Below are positions 43,852-52,715 of a stretch of DNA of 64,000 nt, one piece after another. The position numbers and the translations under genes were made by a program. Within the stretch, counting starts at the first letter, position 1; each line of letters opens with the position of its first letter. A model generated the notes under the pieces. It had not been told where the DNA came from. It worked only from the letters and a program-made list of their open reading frames with translations, and made no database searches. Source of the DNA: CAMYLY01 sp036397755 (GTDB lineage Bacteria; Gemmatimonadota; Gemmatimonadetes; Gemmatimonadales; GWC2-71-9); assembly GCA_036397755.1 (NCBI GenBank), contig DASWII010000059.1:17189-81188 (forward strand), given 5' to 3'.

Positions 43852-45036
43852 TTAGCCGCCGAACGCGTTGAAGCCGGTCGCCGCCTGTCCGAGCACCAGC
43901 GTGTGCACGTCGTGGGTACCTTCGTAGGTGTACACGCTCTCGAGATTCGCCATGTGACGCATGGCCTGATACTCGGCGAGGATACCGTTCGCCCCGAGCA
44001 GACGGCGCGTCTCGCGTGCGCATTCACAGGCCATATCCACGTTGTTCCGCTTGGCAAGCGACACCTGTTGGGGCGTCATCGTGCCCGCATCCTTCAGCCG
44101 TCCCAGCTGGAGAACCAGTAACTGCGCTTTGGTGATCTCCGTCAGCATATCTGCAAGTCGTTGTTGCTGAATCTGAAACGACCCGATGGGACGATCGAAC
44201 ATGATGCGGTTCTGCCCGTAGCTCACAGCCTCTTCGAAACAGGCCATCGCCGCGCCGACGGCCCCCCACGCGATCCCATAGCGCGCCTGCGTCAGGCACA
44301 TGAGCGGGGACTTGAGACCGCCGCTACTGGGGAGCAAGTTGCCCTTGGGGATCCTGACGTCCTCCAGCACGAGCTCGCTCGTGTCGCTCGCTCGCAGCGA
44401 CAGCTTTCCCTTCTGATCCTTCGCCGTGAAGCCGGGGAGGTCCGTGGGAACGATGAAGCCACGAATCGACTCCGGATCGTCCACCTTTCCGGTCTTGGCC
44501 CATACGACCGCGACGTGCGCCGCCGATCCGTTGGTGATCCACATCTTGGCGCCGTTGAGCACCCATGAATCCCCATCTTCTCGTGCCGTCGTGATCAAGC
44601 CGCCGGGATTGGATCCGAAATCCGGTTCGGTGAGACCGAAACACCCGATAGCGGCTCCACTGGCAAGCTTCGGCAGCCATTCCTTGCGCTGCTCCTCGCT
44701 ACCGAAGGCATAGATCGGGTACATCACGAGCGCACCCTGCACCGACGCGAACGAGCGAATGCCGGAATCACCGCGTTCGAGTTCCTGCATGATCAGCCCG
44801 TACGCGACGTTGTTGAGGCCTGCACAGTCGTATTCCGCCGGGAGATTCGCACCGAACAAGCCGAGTTCGGCCATCTGCGGTACGAGCTCCATCGGAAACG
44901 CGCCCCTGATATAGTGCTCGCCGATAATCGGCATCACCGCTTCGTCAACCCAACGCCGTACGGTATCCCGTACCGCGCGCTCCTCCTCACTCAGCAGCGC
45001 TTCGACACCGTAGAAATCCACGCCCCGAAAAGCCAC
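43852..45036 (-). CDS. Glutaryl-CoA dehydrogenase-type acyl-CoA dehydrogenase
   Basis: A 394-residue acyl-CoA dehydrogenase, closest by eye to glutaryl-CoA dehydrogenase. It has FGLTEPDFGSNPGGL, WVLNGAKMWITNGSAAHVAVVWAK-type FAD segments, RYGIAWGAVGAAMACFEEA, the FDRPIGSFQIQQQRLADM helix, and VYTYEGTHDVHTLVLGQAATG, in which the catalytic glutamate is in YEGT. It oxidises (and for glutaryl-CoA decarboxylates) its substrate and passes electrons to ETF, whose genes are 8 kb away. It stands alone, with a clear hairpin after its stop. Confidence 0.88.
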   Translation of the reverse strand: MAFRGVDFYGVEALLSEEERAVRDTVRRWVDEAVMPIIGEHYIRGAFPMELVPQMAELGLFGANLPAEYDCAGLNNVAYGLIMQELERGDSGIRSFASVQGALVMYPIYAFGSEEQRKEWLPKLASGAAIGCFGLTEPDFGSNPGGLITTAREDGDSWVLNGAKMWITNGSAAHVAVVWAKTGKVDDPESIRGFIVPTDLPGFTAKDQKGKLSLRASDTSELVLEDVRIPKGNLLPSSGGLKSPLMCLTQARYGIAWGAVGAAMACFEEAVSYGQNRIMFDRPIGSFQIQQQRLADMLTEITKAQLLVLQLGRLKDAGTMTPQQVSLAKRNNVDMACECARETRRLLGANGILAEYQAMRHMANLESVYTYEGTHDVHTLVLGQAATGFNAFGG

Positions 45037-45157
45037 TTCGTCACACTCCCTTCATGCGGAGACTACACACGAAGCCTCAACGACCACCCGCGCTCCCAGA
45101 AAATAGTCTGCCTCGCCGCCGGCGTGCAGTGCACCGGCGCAGGTTCGCACGCGCGAC

Positions 45158-46018
45158 TCAACGGACGGGCGCCGTGGCCGCGGGCCGGTTTCGCGCCCGC
45201 ACCATCCGGGGGAAGGTGTTGACCTCCGTGCGCCGAAACAGTTGGCGGTCCAAATCCCAACTGTGGAACTCGACGTGAATCGCGTCGTCCTCGACGACCA
45301 CGCGATTGAATACGGCGGGCCGACCCCCACGGGAGCGCATCGACAGGGTGCCCGCGCCGGACACGACCGTGCCGCCGAGCAACGTGGTCGCCACTTCCTG
45401 GTGGTCATGACCATACAGCAGCACGTCGGCGCCGGCACCAGCGATACGCCGTTCCGCTTGGCGCCACCGCGCGAGCCCCGTGCGACCGGAGATCGCTCCC
45501 GGCAGCACGTTGTGGTGTACCACCAGGATCCGCACGGTCGCCGGGTCCGTTTCCCGGAGCACGCGCGCGGCTCGCCGAATCTCCGCTCCGGCGAGGTGGC
45601 CTTTGACCGCCATGTCACGTGGACGCGGGGTCAGCGAACCCCAGGCGAGGCCATGCGAGGTGAGCACACTGGCGATCACCGCCTCGGGGAACCGCAAGGT
45701 GGGTGCGAGGTTGGGTCCGAAGTACGTCCCGTACTTCACATACTTCGCCCCGCCACCGATGGGTAGATACGGGCGCCACCACCACTGCACGTCGTGATTG
45801 CCGGGGATGACCATCACCGGCGCGGAACGCTCCAACTCCCGCACGAAGGCGCGCGCCGCTTGAAACTCTCCATGTCGGGCGCGCTGGGTGAGATCGCCCG
45901 AGACGACGATCGCACGCGGATCGAGATCGGGAACGAGGTCTTCGACCGCATGGATGTGCGAAAGATCGGCTTCAGCGCCGAAGTGCGGATCGGAGATGTG
46001 GACGACCGCGAAGGTCAT
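45158..46018 (-). CDS. Calcineurin-like metallophosphoesterase
   Basis: A 286-residue metallophosphoesterase of the Icc/CpdA kind. Metal motifs: HISDPHFGAE, VVSGDLTQRARHGEFQ, VIPGNHD, VHHNVLP and YGHDHQEV. In E. coli the CpdA relative hydrolyses cAMP; with an adenylate cyclase in the same window such a role is conceivable but not shown. The loop from about residue 85 to 120 is longer than in CpdA. A stop 11 bases before it belongs to the small zinc-ribbon membrane gene, so the two may be co-transcribed. Confidence 0.85.
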   Translation of the reverse strand: MTFAVVHISDPHFGAEADLSHIHAVEDLVPDLDPRAIVVSGDLTQRARHGEFQAARAFVRELERSAPVMVIPGNHDVQWWWRPYLPIGGGAKYVKYGTYFGPNLAPTLRFPEAVIASVLTSHGLAWGSLTPRPRDMAVKGHLAGAEIRRAARVLRETDPATVRILVVHHNVLPGAISGRTGLARWRQAERRIAGAGADVLLYGHDHQEVATTLLGGTVVSGAGTLSMRSRGGRPAVFNRVVVEDDAIHVEFHSWDLDRQLFRRTEVNTFPRMVRARNRPAATAPVR

Positions 46019-46028
46019 CCGATCCTCC

Positions 46029-46340
46029 TCACTGAAAGTATTCCCGGAGGAGCCGACGGACCACCAGGTTGGTCAGGAGATACCACACGGCGACGGCAGC
46101 GCCACCCACCAGCCGCGCTGTGGGGTCCGCGGGCACGCGGATCCCAATGTAGACGGCCAGTGCGAGCGTGGTGACCATCGCCACGACTCGGGCAACGCGG
46201 GCGGCACGTCGCTCGATCTCTCGGCGACAGTCGGGGCAGAGCTCCCCCAACGGCAGCTCGATCTCGCGATGGCAACGCGGACACTCGTGTTCAACCAAGA
46301 CGCCGAAGAACGGCTTCTGTAAATTCGGTCGTCGTAGCAT
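46029..46340 (-). CDS. Small zinc-ribbon membrane protein
   Basis: A 103-residue protein of unknown function. A zinc ribbon at residues about 19-40 (HECPRCHREIELPLGELCPDC, two CPxC pairs 15 apart) is followed by two hydrophobic segments (about 48-66 and 72-93) and a basic end LLREYFQ. It starts inside the 3' end of the isocitrate dehydrogenase-like gene (50-base overlap), with GGGGGGC before the ATG acting as ribosome site. Such zinc-ribbon double-pass proteins are common but uncharacterised. Confidence 0.65.
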   Translation of the reverse strand: MLRRPNLQKPFFGVLVEHECPRCHREIELPLGELCPDCRREIERRAARVARVVAMVTTLALAVYIGIRVPADPTARLVGGAAVAVWYLLTNLVVRRLLREYFQ

Positions 46341-47307
46341 TGCCCCCCAAATCCGGCGTCCGGACCTCCCTGTCCCGTAACACACCTTCAAGCGCTCGCC
46401 GCAGCCGTCGTGCCGTCTCGTGCGCGTCGAGATGCTCGAGCAGCATGCACCCCGCGAGCGCCAAGGCCGTGGGGTTCGCCACGCCGCGCCCGGCGATGTC
46501 GGGCGCCGACCCATGAACGGCCTCGAACATCGCGGCGCGCGCACCGATGTTCGCCCCCGGAGCCACACCCAGGCCTCCCACGAGTCCTGCGATCTCGTCA
46601 CTCAGGATGTCGCCAAACATGTTCGTCGTCACGATCACGTCGAACTGCGTGGGGTCCAGCACCAGCTTCATGGCGGCCGCGTCGATGATGACGTCGCGCA
46701 CGGCCACGCGCCCGCTGAATTCGTTGGCGACCTCGCGCCCCACTTCGAGGAACAAGCCGCTCACCGCCTTGAGGATGTTGGCTTTGTGACAGATGGTGAC
46801 CTCCCGCCTTCCGTTCGCTTCCGCGTACTCGAAGGCGAACCGCACGATCCGCTCGCAACCGCGCCGCGTCACGATGGCGGTCGACTGCGCGACCGCCCTG
46901 GGGTCGTCCCCCACCTGAATCGTGGTCTCGAAGCCGACATACAGTCCTTCGGTATTCTCCCGAATCAGTACGATGTCGACGTCCTCGTAGCGGCCGCCGG
47001 GGATAATCGTCTTGGCGGGCCGCACGTTGGCATACAGGTCGAACTCCTTGCGCAGCGCGACATTCACGGATCGAAAGCCGCTACCTATCGGCGTCGTGAG
47101 GGGTCCCTTGAGCGCCACTCCCGAACGCCGCATGCTCTCCACGGTCGCGTCGGGAAGCGGCGTGCCGACCTCATTGAGCGCGGCGAGCCCACCCAATTGC
47201 TCGTCCCAGTCGATCGCGGCACCAGCAGCCTCGAGCATCCGTCGCGTGGCGCTCGTGATCTCGGGTCCGATACCGTCCCCAGGGATCAGGGTGACGGTGT
47301 GCGTCAT
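46291..47307 (-). CDS. NAD-isocitrate dehydrogenase / isopropylmalate dehydrogenase family
   Basis: A 338-residue beta-decarboxylating dehydrogenase. Substrate segments read GPLTTPIGSGFRSVNVALRKEFDLYANVRP and ENTEGLYVG, then the KANILK lysine loop, NMFGDILSDEIAGLVGGLG and the NAD-site FEAVHGSAPDIAG with ANP. The GSGFRSVNVALRKEFDL segment is that of NAD-dependent isocitrate dehydrogenase (and homoisocitrate relatives) rather than LeuB. It would feed the TCA cycle. It overlaps the small zinc-ribbon gene downstream and is 4 bases into the lipoprotein gene upstream. Confidence 0.85.
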   Translation of the reverse strand: MTHTVTLIPGDGIGPEITSATRRMLEAAGAAIDWDEQLGGLAALNEVGTPLPDATVESMRRSGVALKGPLTTPIGSGFRSVNVALRKEFDLYANVRPAKTIIPGGRYEDVDIVLIRENTEGLYVGFETTIQVGDDPRAVAQSTAIVTRRGCERIVRFAFEYAEANGRREVTICHKANILKAVSGLFLEVGREVANEFSGRVAVRDVIIDAAAMKLVLDPTQFDVIVTTNMFGDILSDEIAGLVGGLGVAPGANIGARAAMFEAVHGSAPDIAGRGVANPTALALAGCMLLEHLDAHETARRLRRALEGVLRDREVRTPDLGGNATTTEFTEAVLRRLG

Positions 47308-47942
47308 TGAAGCCCGGGTGTCAGTACGACTAGGGCAGCTTGCAGTGCCGTCCAGGGTCCGGCGCCCTCACCGGCCACGACGCTGCGCCACCGAATCGCC
47401 CCACTCCGGAGATCGGGGATCACGAGATTGACCTGGGCGACGATCCGTCCCAGCGAGTCCCTGTCGAATGCGATCGCGGCGGGCACCAGCGCATACCGAT
47501 CTCCAACGACTCCTGTCAGGTTGCGCATCTCGGAAACGAGGGGAAACGGTACGGACTTGAATCCCGGATTGCGTAGAACGGCGGTGCCCATCCGATCGGG
47601 GTCGCCGAGCATCCCACCTGCCCGGGCGGCCGCCTGTCGCAGCACTCCAGGCAGGATCCAGTCGATTTCGGGGGCGCGTTCCATCAGCGTCGCGGCCAAG
47701 ATGCTGTCGGCATGGCGAAGGCGTTCCTCGCGACTGCCGAGCTCCGCGTCACCCCACCCCAGCGACGGCGCGGCGACGAGCAGCGTCGCCGGGAAGACCG
47801 CCACCTTTTGACCGGCAAGCGTGATGACGGGGAGCGGTTGCGAGGGCAGTCGCGCCGCGGGGTCGCCGCGCCGCGCCGCGCAGGCCGTCACCCCCAGGAG
47901 TATGCCGAGGAGGGCTCCCCCCCGTCTCAGCGATCCTGCCAC
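47304..47942 (-). CDS. Predicted lipoprotein of unknown function
   Basis: A 212-residue protein I do not recognise. From the GTG at 47942 it has a signal segment GALLGILLGVTAC, where VTAC is an acceptable lipobox, and a mature part with mixed strands and helices (AGQKVAVFPATLLVAAP, RDSLGRIVAQVNLVIPDL) and no known motif. The strand-rich ending (WRSVVAGEGAGPW) recalls small outer-membrane-associated lipoproteins, as a guess. It overlaps the enoyl-CoA hydratase gene by 16 bases and the isocitrate dehydrogenase gene by 4, so it is translationally tied to two metabolic enzymes. Confidence 0.55.
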   Translation of the reverse strand: MAGSLRRGGALLGILLGVTACAARRGDPAARLPSQPLPVITLAGQKVAVFPATLLVAAPSLGWGDAELGSREERLRHADSILAATLMERAPEIDWILPGVLRQAAARAGGMLGDPDRMGTAVLRNPGFKSVPFPLVSEMRNLTGVVGDRYALVPAAIAFDRDSLGRIVAQVNLVIPDLRSGAIRWRSVVAGEGAGPWTALQAALVVLTPGLQ

Positions 47943-48694
47943 TCGGGCTCCCGCTTGTCGAGGAACGCTGCCAAGCCCTCCTCCGCGTCCGCCAGCGCCA
48001 TCAGGTCGCGCAGGTAGAGGTTCTCGGCCTTGTGGAGCGCCTCTTCCCACCCCGAGTAGTACGATTCGGTTTGCGCTCGCTTGGCGAGTTGCAGCACCGG
48101 CCCGGACTTGCTGGTCAGCTTCGCCACGAACTCCGTCAGACCCGCGTCGAAGTCGTCGTCTGGGATCAGGCGATTCACGAGTCCGTATTGCACCAGCTCT
48201 TGAGCAGGAATCTCATCGCCCGTGAGTATCCACTCCATGGCCTTCCGTCTCGGCGTCGCGCGCGGGAGGATCACGGACGCAACCGGCGGGAACAATCCGA
48301 GCTTCACCTCGGGAACGCCGAACCGAGCTGATTCCGTCGCCACCACCAAGTGGCTCCCGATCGCCAATTCGAAGCCGGCACCCAACGCCACCCCTTGGAC
48401 GGCACTCACCGCGATCACGTCCAACAAGCGCATCGACTCGAAAATGCGGTGGAACATCTGCACCAACCGGCTGACCTTGTCGCGTGTGTGCTCCTTGAGG
48501 TCGATCCCCGCGCTGAAGGCATTGTCGTTTCCACGAATGACCAACACCTTCAGCTGCCGATTGCCACGCAAGCCCAGAAGCAGATCGTTGACCTGCTCCA
48601 CCATCTCGATATTCATGACGTTGAGGGGGGGGCGATTCAGCCGCAGGGTGGCCACACCGCCCTCGTACGTCATGTCCACGAATTCCGTCGCCAC
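47927..48694 (-). CDS. Enoyl-CoA hydratase/isomerase family protein
   Basis: A 255-residue crotonase-fold protein. It has LRLNRPPLNVMN, VIRGNDNAFSAGIDLKEH (the first oxyanion-hole strand), AVQGVALGAGFELAIGSHL (the second oxyanion GAG/GLG loop) and FGVPEVKLGLFPPVASVILPR, in which PEV/LGL is the usual catalytic-glutamate region. Glu at the second catalytic position is present as E, while the first is not obvious, so the reaction (hydration or isomerisation) is uncertain. The GTG at 48694 has GAGG upstream; an ATG seven codons later is a fallback. Confidence 0.85.
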   Translation of the reverse strand: MATEFVDMTYEGGVATLRLNRPPLNVMNIEMVEQVNDLLLGLRGNRQLKVLVIRGNDNAFSAGIDLKEHTRDKVSRLVQMFHRIFESMRLLDVIAVSAVQGVALGAGFELAIGSHLVVATESARFGVPEVKLGLFPPVASVILPRATPRRKAMEWILTGDEIPAQELVQYGLVNRLIPDDDFDAGLTEFVAKLTSKSGPVLQLAKRAQTESYYSGWEEALHKAENLYLRDLMALADAEEGLAAFLDKREPEWQDR

Positions 48695-48765
48695 GTCTTT
48701 CCTCGCGTGCAGAGCTGCGTAGCGCCGGCTGTGGCCCCGGGCCCCTGGGGACAAAAGGCCGGCGA

Positions 48766-49563
48766 TCAGTGAAGGGTAAAGCCGCCGTCCACTAAGATAA
48801 CCTGCCCGGTGATGTGGCGAGCTTCGTCGGAGCAGAGAAACACGACGACGTTCGCCACGTCCTCGGGCTCCGCAATGCGTCCCAACAGCGACACCTTTTC
48901 GGCATCCTCCAACACCTCCGGAGGCATGCTCTCGATCAACTCCGTCCGGACGAACCCCGGCGCGACCGCGTTGACGTTGATGTTGTACGCGCCCAACTCG
49001 ACCGCCACCGACTTCGTGAGGCCCAGCAGCGCAGACTTGCTGGTCGCGAAGTTGACGACCCCGAAGCCCGGACGATAAGCCTGGTGCGACGCAATGTTGA
49101 CGATCTTGCCGTAGCGCTGCGACCGGAAGTGCCTCGCGACGGCCCGAATGCAATTGAAGGATCCGGTCACGTTGGTATCAAGCACACTCTGCCAAGCGTC
49201 GGCTTCCATACGCCATAGCGACGCGTCGCGCGCCACGCCGGCGTTGTTCACCAGGTGATGGAGCCCACCAAGCTCGACGTGCGCTCGCTCCACGAACGCC
49301 TCGACGTCATCGCGCTGTCGCACGTCACAGCGCTCGCTGTAGACGCTCACGCCGCATGCCCGGAGCGCCGTTTCGGTAAGGAGCGCCTGCTCGATGATGT
49401 CGCGGCCCGGCAACTCGATGTAGTTGAAAGCGATATTCACACCGCGCCGGGCGAAGTCGAGCGCGATCGCCCGACCGAGTCCCGTCGCCGCACCGGTGAC
49501 CAGGGCCGAGGTGCCTCGTAGTTCACGCCGCGCGGCGCGTTCGGCCTCCGGCCGCTCAGCGAT
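48766..49563 (-). CDS. Short-chain dehydrogenase (SDR), FabG-like, without normal start or catalytic Tyr
   Basis: An SDR of about 250 residues. Its NAD(P)-binding motif TGAATGLG is coded at about 49474-49497, upstream of the first GTG (49440), and no in-frame ATG, GTG or TTG exists between that GTG and an in-frame TAG at 49657-49659. I give 49563 (an ATC codon, unproven) as a placeholder; conservation begins near 49524 (LRGTSALVTG). The active-site YxxxK is FATSK, so the tyrosine is phenylalanine; NNAG, the serine region (NIASHQA) and the C-terminal LVDGGFTLH are intact. It could be a pseudogene, an atypical start or a non-catalytic SDR. Confidence 0.7.
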   Translation of the reverse strand: MAERPEAERAARRELRGTSALVTGAATGLGRAIALDFARRGVNIAFNYIELPGRDIIEQALLTETALRACGVSVYSERCDVRQRDDVEAFVERAHVELGGLHHLVNNAGVARDASLWRMEADAWQSVLDTNVTGSFNCIRAVARHFRSQRYGKIVNIASHQAYRPGFGVVNFATSKSALLGLTKSVAVELGAYNINVNAVAPGFVRTELIESMPPEVLEDAEKVSLLGRIAEPEDVANVVVFLCSDEARHITGQVILVDGGFTLH

Positions 49564-49685
49564 GGCCGACCCCGATGAGCGGTTCGATGGATTACCGAAG
49601 TCTTGCGGGCCGTCGTAGCCGATGGAGCACCTGCCCGGTGATGCGAGGGTAGGAACCTACGCCCCCGATTTGGCCGCCGCCAGAG

Positions 49686-51431
49686 CTATGCGCGGGCGCG
49701 CCGTCGCGCCAATGCCGCCAGCGCCTCGAAGATCAGCCAAAGCTCGAGCACGAAGATCGCACCGCCCACCCCCAACAACACAGGCTGCCGATCGTCCCAA
49801 TAACGCACGAGGTTCAGAATCATGGCCCACGTAGTCATCACGAACAGGAACGCCATCGGAGCCACGGTGATCCACCACCGCCGCTTGAGGCTGATCAGGA
49901 ACATCGTGATCACCAACAGGCTCAACGCGCCGGTGAGCTGGTTCGTCGTTCCGAACAGGGGCCAGAGTCGCATCCCGCCGGCGCCCCGGTCGACGCCCAA
50001 CGCGAGAATCGCGCAGGCCGCCACGGCCACGAACGTCGCGAACCATCGGTTCCGGGCGATCGTGACCCCGTACTCGACGCCCAACTCAGCCACGATGTAA
50101 CGCTGCAGTCGCACACCGGTGTCCATCGTCGTCGCGGCGAACGAAATGACAACCACCGCGGCAAAGATTTCCGCCACGCGTTGTGGCAAGCCCACTCCCT
50201 GCGCAAGTTGCCCGACGCCCGTCACGAACGCGGTCGTGGCGCCCGCGGACGCACTGGCCCAACTCCCGTAGTGCTCGTGCCACCCGTCAACCCCAACGAC
50301 CATGGCGAAGCCGGCGGTGGCGGCGAGAATCGAGGTCAGCGCGAGCGTGCCCTCGCCAATCGCGCCGCCGTACCCCACGTACCGCGCATCAGTCTCGCGA
50401 TTCAGCTGTTTCGACGAAGTTCCCGACGCCACAAGTCCGTGGAAGCCGCTGATGGCGCCACACGCGATCGTGATGAACAGCAGCGGGAACCACCCAGGCG
50501 CGTCCGCCGGCAGGTGGGTGTTGATCGCCGGCGCCACCACGGGCGGATTGGTGAGCACGAGGCCGGCGAAGATGATCCCGAGTGCCACGAACAGCTGATG
50601 GCTGTTCACATAGTCGCGCGGTTGCAGCAGCAGCCACACAGGTAGCACGCTGGCAACAAAGGCATACACGAACAGCAGCACGACCCACCCGGCCCGGACT
50701 CCGTCGGTGCGGGCCGCTGCGAGCGGATCCGGGCCGGCCAACTGCGCCTCGGTGGGAGCAAACCCGACAAGGTCGGGGAGGTGGAACGGCGCGTACTGTC
50801 CCAACCAAATGAGTGCATACAGCACCACCAGCGCACCGAGAGACGGCCACAACAAGCCCGCGCTCGTTCGATAGATGAGCAGGCCGACGACCAGGGCCAC
50901 AGCCAGGCTGCCCCACACCGGCAGGGCAGCGCCCGGGTTGGCAATAAGCAGATTGGCGATCACCACGGCGAACACTGCATTCACCAAGAGCAGCAGAAAG
51001 AAGATGATCAACAGGAACAGCACGCGGGCGCGCCCGCCGACGATGCGCTCGGCGAGCGTACCTATCGAGGTTCCTTTGTGACGCGTGGATATCCAGAGGG
51101 TGCCGAAGTCGTGCACCGCCCCCGCGAAGATCGTCCCCAAGACCACCCACAGGAACGCCGGGAGCCAACCCCAGATGACGGCGATCGCAGGTCCTACGAT
51201 GGGAGCCGCCCCCGCCACTGACGTGAAGTGGTGGCCGAAGAGGACGTGCTTGTTGGTTGGCACGTAATCCACGCCGTCCTCCAACTCGTGGGCCGGCGTC
51301 ACGAAGTCCGGGTCGAGTCGGTAGATGCGAACGGCGATGTACCGCGAATAGACGAGATACCCGGTCACGAAGGCCGAGAGGCCGACGGCCAACAGCGCGA
51401 TCGAACTCACAGAGTCAAGCTCCGAAGGCAC
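49686..51431 (-). CDS. cstA: Carbon starvation protein A / pyruvate-peptide transporter
   Basis: A 581-residue CstA family transporter. It has the DYVPTNKHVLFGHHFTSVAGAAPIVGPAIA signature at residues about 53-82 and IWGWLPAFLWVVLGTIFAGAVHDFG, and about 15 membrane helices with SVAGFAMVVG-like and GTTNQLTGALSL segments. CstA transports pyruvate or peptides and is induced by carbon limitation in E. coli; the substrate here is unknown. A cAMP-making enzyme elsewhere in the window is suggestive of carbon control but not evidence. The gene has no partner in its immediate surroundings. Confidence 0.92.
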   Translation of the reverse strand: MPSELDSVSSIALLAVGLSAFVTGYLVYSRYIAVRIYRLDPDFVTPAHELEDGVDYVPTNKHVLFGHHFTSVAGAAPIVGPAIAVIWGWLPAFLWVVLGTIFAGAVHDFGTLWISTRHKGTSIGTLAERIVGGRARVLFLLIIFFLLLLVNAVFAVVIANLLIANPGAALPVWGSLAVALVVGLLIYRTSAGLLWPSLGALVVLYALIWLGQYAPFHLPDLVGFAPTEAQLAGPDPLAAARTDGVRAGWVVLLFVYAFVASVLPVWLLLQPRDYVNSHQLFVALGIIFAGLVLTNPPVVAPAINTHLPADAPGWFPLLFITIACGAISGFHGLVASGTSSKQLNRETDARYVGYGGAIGEGTLALTSILAATAGFAMVVGVDGWHEHYGSWASASAGATTAFVTGVGQLAQGVGLPQRVAEIFAAVVVISFAATTMDTGVRLQRYIVAELGVEYGVTIARNRWFATFVAVAACAILALGVDRGAGGMRLWPLFGTTNQLTGALSLLVITMFLISLKRRWWITVAPMAFLFVMTTWAMILNLVRYWDDRQPVLLGVGGAIFVLELWLIFEALAALARRRARA

Positions 51432-51479
51432 GGGACGGCATAATCTACCGGCACCAGCCCCCCAGGCGAGTACCGGTGT

Positions 51480-52421
51480 TCAGGGCGTCGGCGCAGGATC
51501 CGGTCGCAGCAGATCGACGACGCGGCCTAGCGCCTCCACACCACGCAGTTCGAACGGTTGTTCTTCGAGCATGAACACGGCTTGGGGATCCATCGCCTGC
51601 CGGAGTCGGTCGTTGTACCGCGCCTCATCGGTACCTCCCCGCAGACGATTGCTCACCCCTGCGGCGATCGGAATCCCATGCCGTCGCAGAATCGTCGCGG
51701 CGCGCTCCGTCTCGGCCACGGCCAGATGCTCCGCCATACACACCATGACGAACCCCGCCCGCGCCGTATCCAACAACAGCTGTCGCGTTCGCGCGAAGCG
51801 ATCGCGCCGTTCGGCGAGCACCTCCAGCACGGGATCGACGGCGTCCGTTCCTTGGGGCATGCTTCCGGCAACGCGCCGCCACATTGCTGTCAACGCGTTT
51901 GCCTTGCGTCGCCTGCCGATCAGCGATTCGGTCCACGCGGTCAGCGACTCCGGCAGCCCAAGGAGGCGGAGTGTGTATCCAAGCGGAGCCGTATCGAACA
52001 ACACTCGATCATAGGTGCTGCCGAGTTCGTCGAGGATGCGCGTGAAGCGATCGAACAGGGCCGCCTCCTCGGCGCCCGGCGTCAGCCGAGCGATATCGAG
52101 TTGCCGATCGACCTCTCCAGCCAGTCGGGGCGGAATGGAGCCCGCCATGCGCGCTCGCGCCGCGGCGACATACGCGTCGGCCTCCGCAGCCGGGTCGATC
52201 TCGAGCGCCCACAGCCCTTCACTCACGCACCGCGGTTCGGGACCCAGCGGATGCTCGAGTACGTCACTGGTCGAGTGCGCCGGGTCGGTTGATACGAGCA
52301 GCGTTCGATGGCCCGCCCTCGCCGCCCGCACGGCGAACGCGGCGGCGAAGGTCGTCTTGCCCACACCTCCTTTGCCGCCGAAGAACAGCACCTGGCGATC
52401 GAACGGGCCGAGTTCAGGCAC
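51480..52421 (-). CDS. ArsA/Get3-family ATPase
   Basis: A 313-residue P-loop ATPase with a single ArsA-type domain. It has FFGGKGGVGKTTFAAAFAV, the LVSTDPAHSTSDVL switch and VLFDTAPLGYTLRLLGLP, all characteristic of ArsA/Get3. The cysteines that bind arsenite or zinc in those proteins are absent apart from one isolated Cys (MVCMAEH). It follows, by three bases, a small protein ending in Cys-Cys, and therefore may act with it. No arsB, arsC or arsR is visible, so arsenic resistance is not supported. Tail-anchored-protein targeting is an alternative but equally unproven. Confidence 0.85.
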   Translation of the reverse strand: MPELGPFDRQVLFFGGKGGVGKTTFAAAFAVRAARAGHRTLLVSTDPAHSTSDVLEHPLGPEPRCVSEGLWALEIDPAAEADAYVAAARARMAGSIPPRLAGEVDRQLDIARLTPGAEEAALFDRFTRILDELGSTYDRVLFDTAPLGYTLRLLGLPESLTAWTESLIGRRRKANALTAMWRRVAGSMPQGTDAVDPVLEVLAERRDRFARTRQLLLDTARAGFVMVCMAEHLAVAETERAATILRRHGIPIAAGVSNRLRGGTDEARYNDRLRQAMDPQAVFMLEEQPFELRGVEALGRVVDLLRPDPAPTP

Positions 52422-52424
52422 GGC

Positions 52425-52715
52425 TCAGCAGCAGCGGAATCCCCCTTCGGGTGCTCGCTCCATACCGGCGCGCAGGTGCCACTGATGGAACTGCTCGATC
52501 AGCAGGGGATACAGCTCGAGGGTATACAACGGCAACGGGTTCGGAATCCCGATGAGATCGGGAAACGTGAGCAGCAGAAATGCGTCGCGCTCGTCGCGCA
52601 CCTCCCTGTGGACCACGGCGCGATACGGCGCGAAGTAGATCCCCTCGTAGATATCGCGGAGAGCCCTCAGGCGGTCACGCAGCGTCGGGCGGGCGGGCGC
52701 CGCTGCCTCACCCAT
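52425..52715 (-). CDS. Small protein with C-terminal Cys-Cys, ArsA-associated
   Basis: A 96-residue protein with an Arg-rich start and a compact core (RDIYEGIYFAPYRAVVHREV, then LTFPDLIGIPNPLPLYTLEL) ending GGFRCC, two cysteines directly before the stop. This resembles, from memory, the family named cory-CC-star in public annotation, which also sits beside ArsA-type ATPases. There is no membrane helix beyond one short hydrophobic stretch. The terminal pair could bind a metal or a cluster, or be a thiol site for the ATPase. Start overlaps the mini-DUF885 stop by 8 bases and the gene is 3 bases from the ATPase. Confidence 0.7.
   Translation of the reverse strand: MGEAAAPARPTLRDRLRALRDIYEGIYFAPYRAVVHREVRDERDAFLLLTFPDLIGIPNPLPLYTLELYPLLIEQFHQWHLRAGMERAPEGGFRCC

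Noticed and set aside
51480..52421. Arsenic resistance locus
   Set aside because: Only an ArsA-type ATPase is present, without its metal cysteines and without arsB, arsC or arsR.
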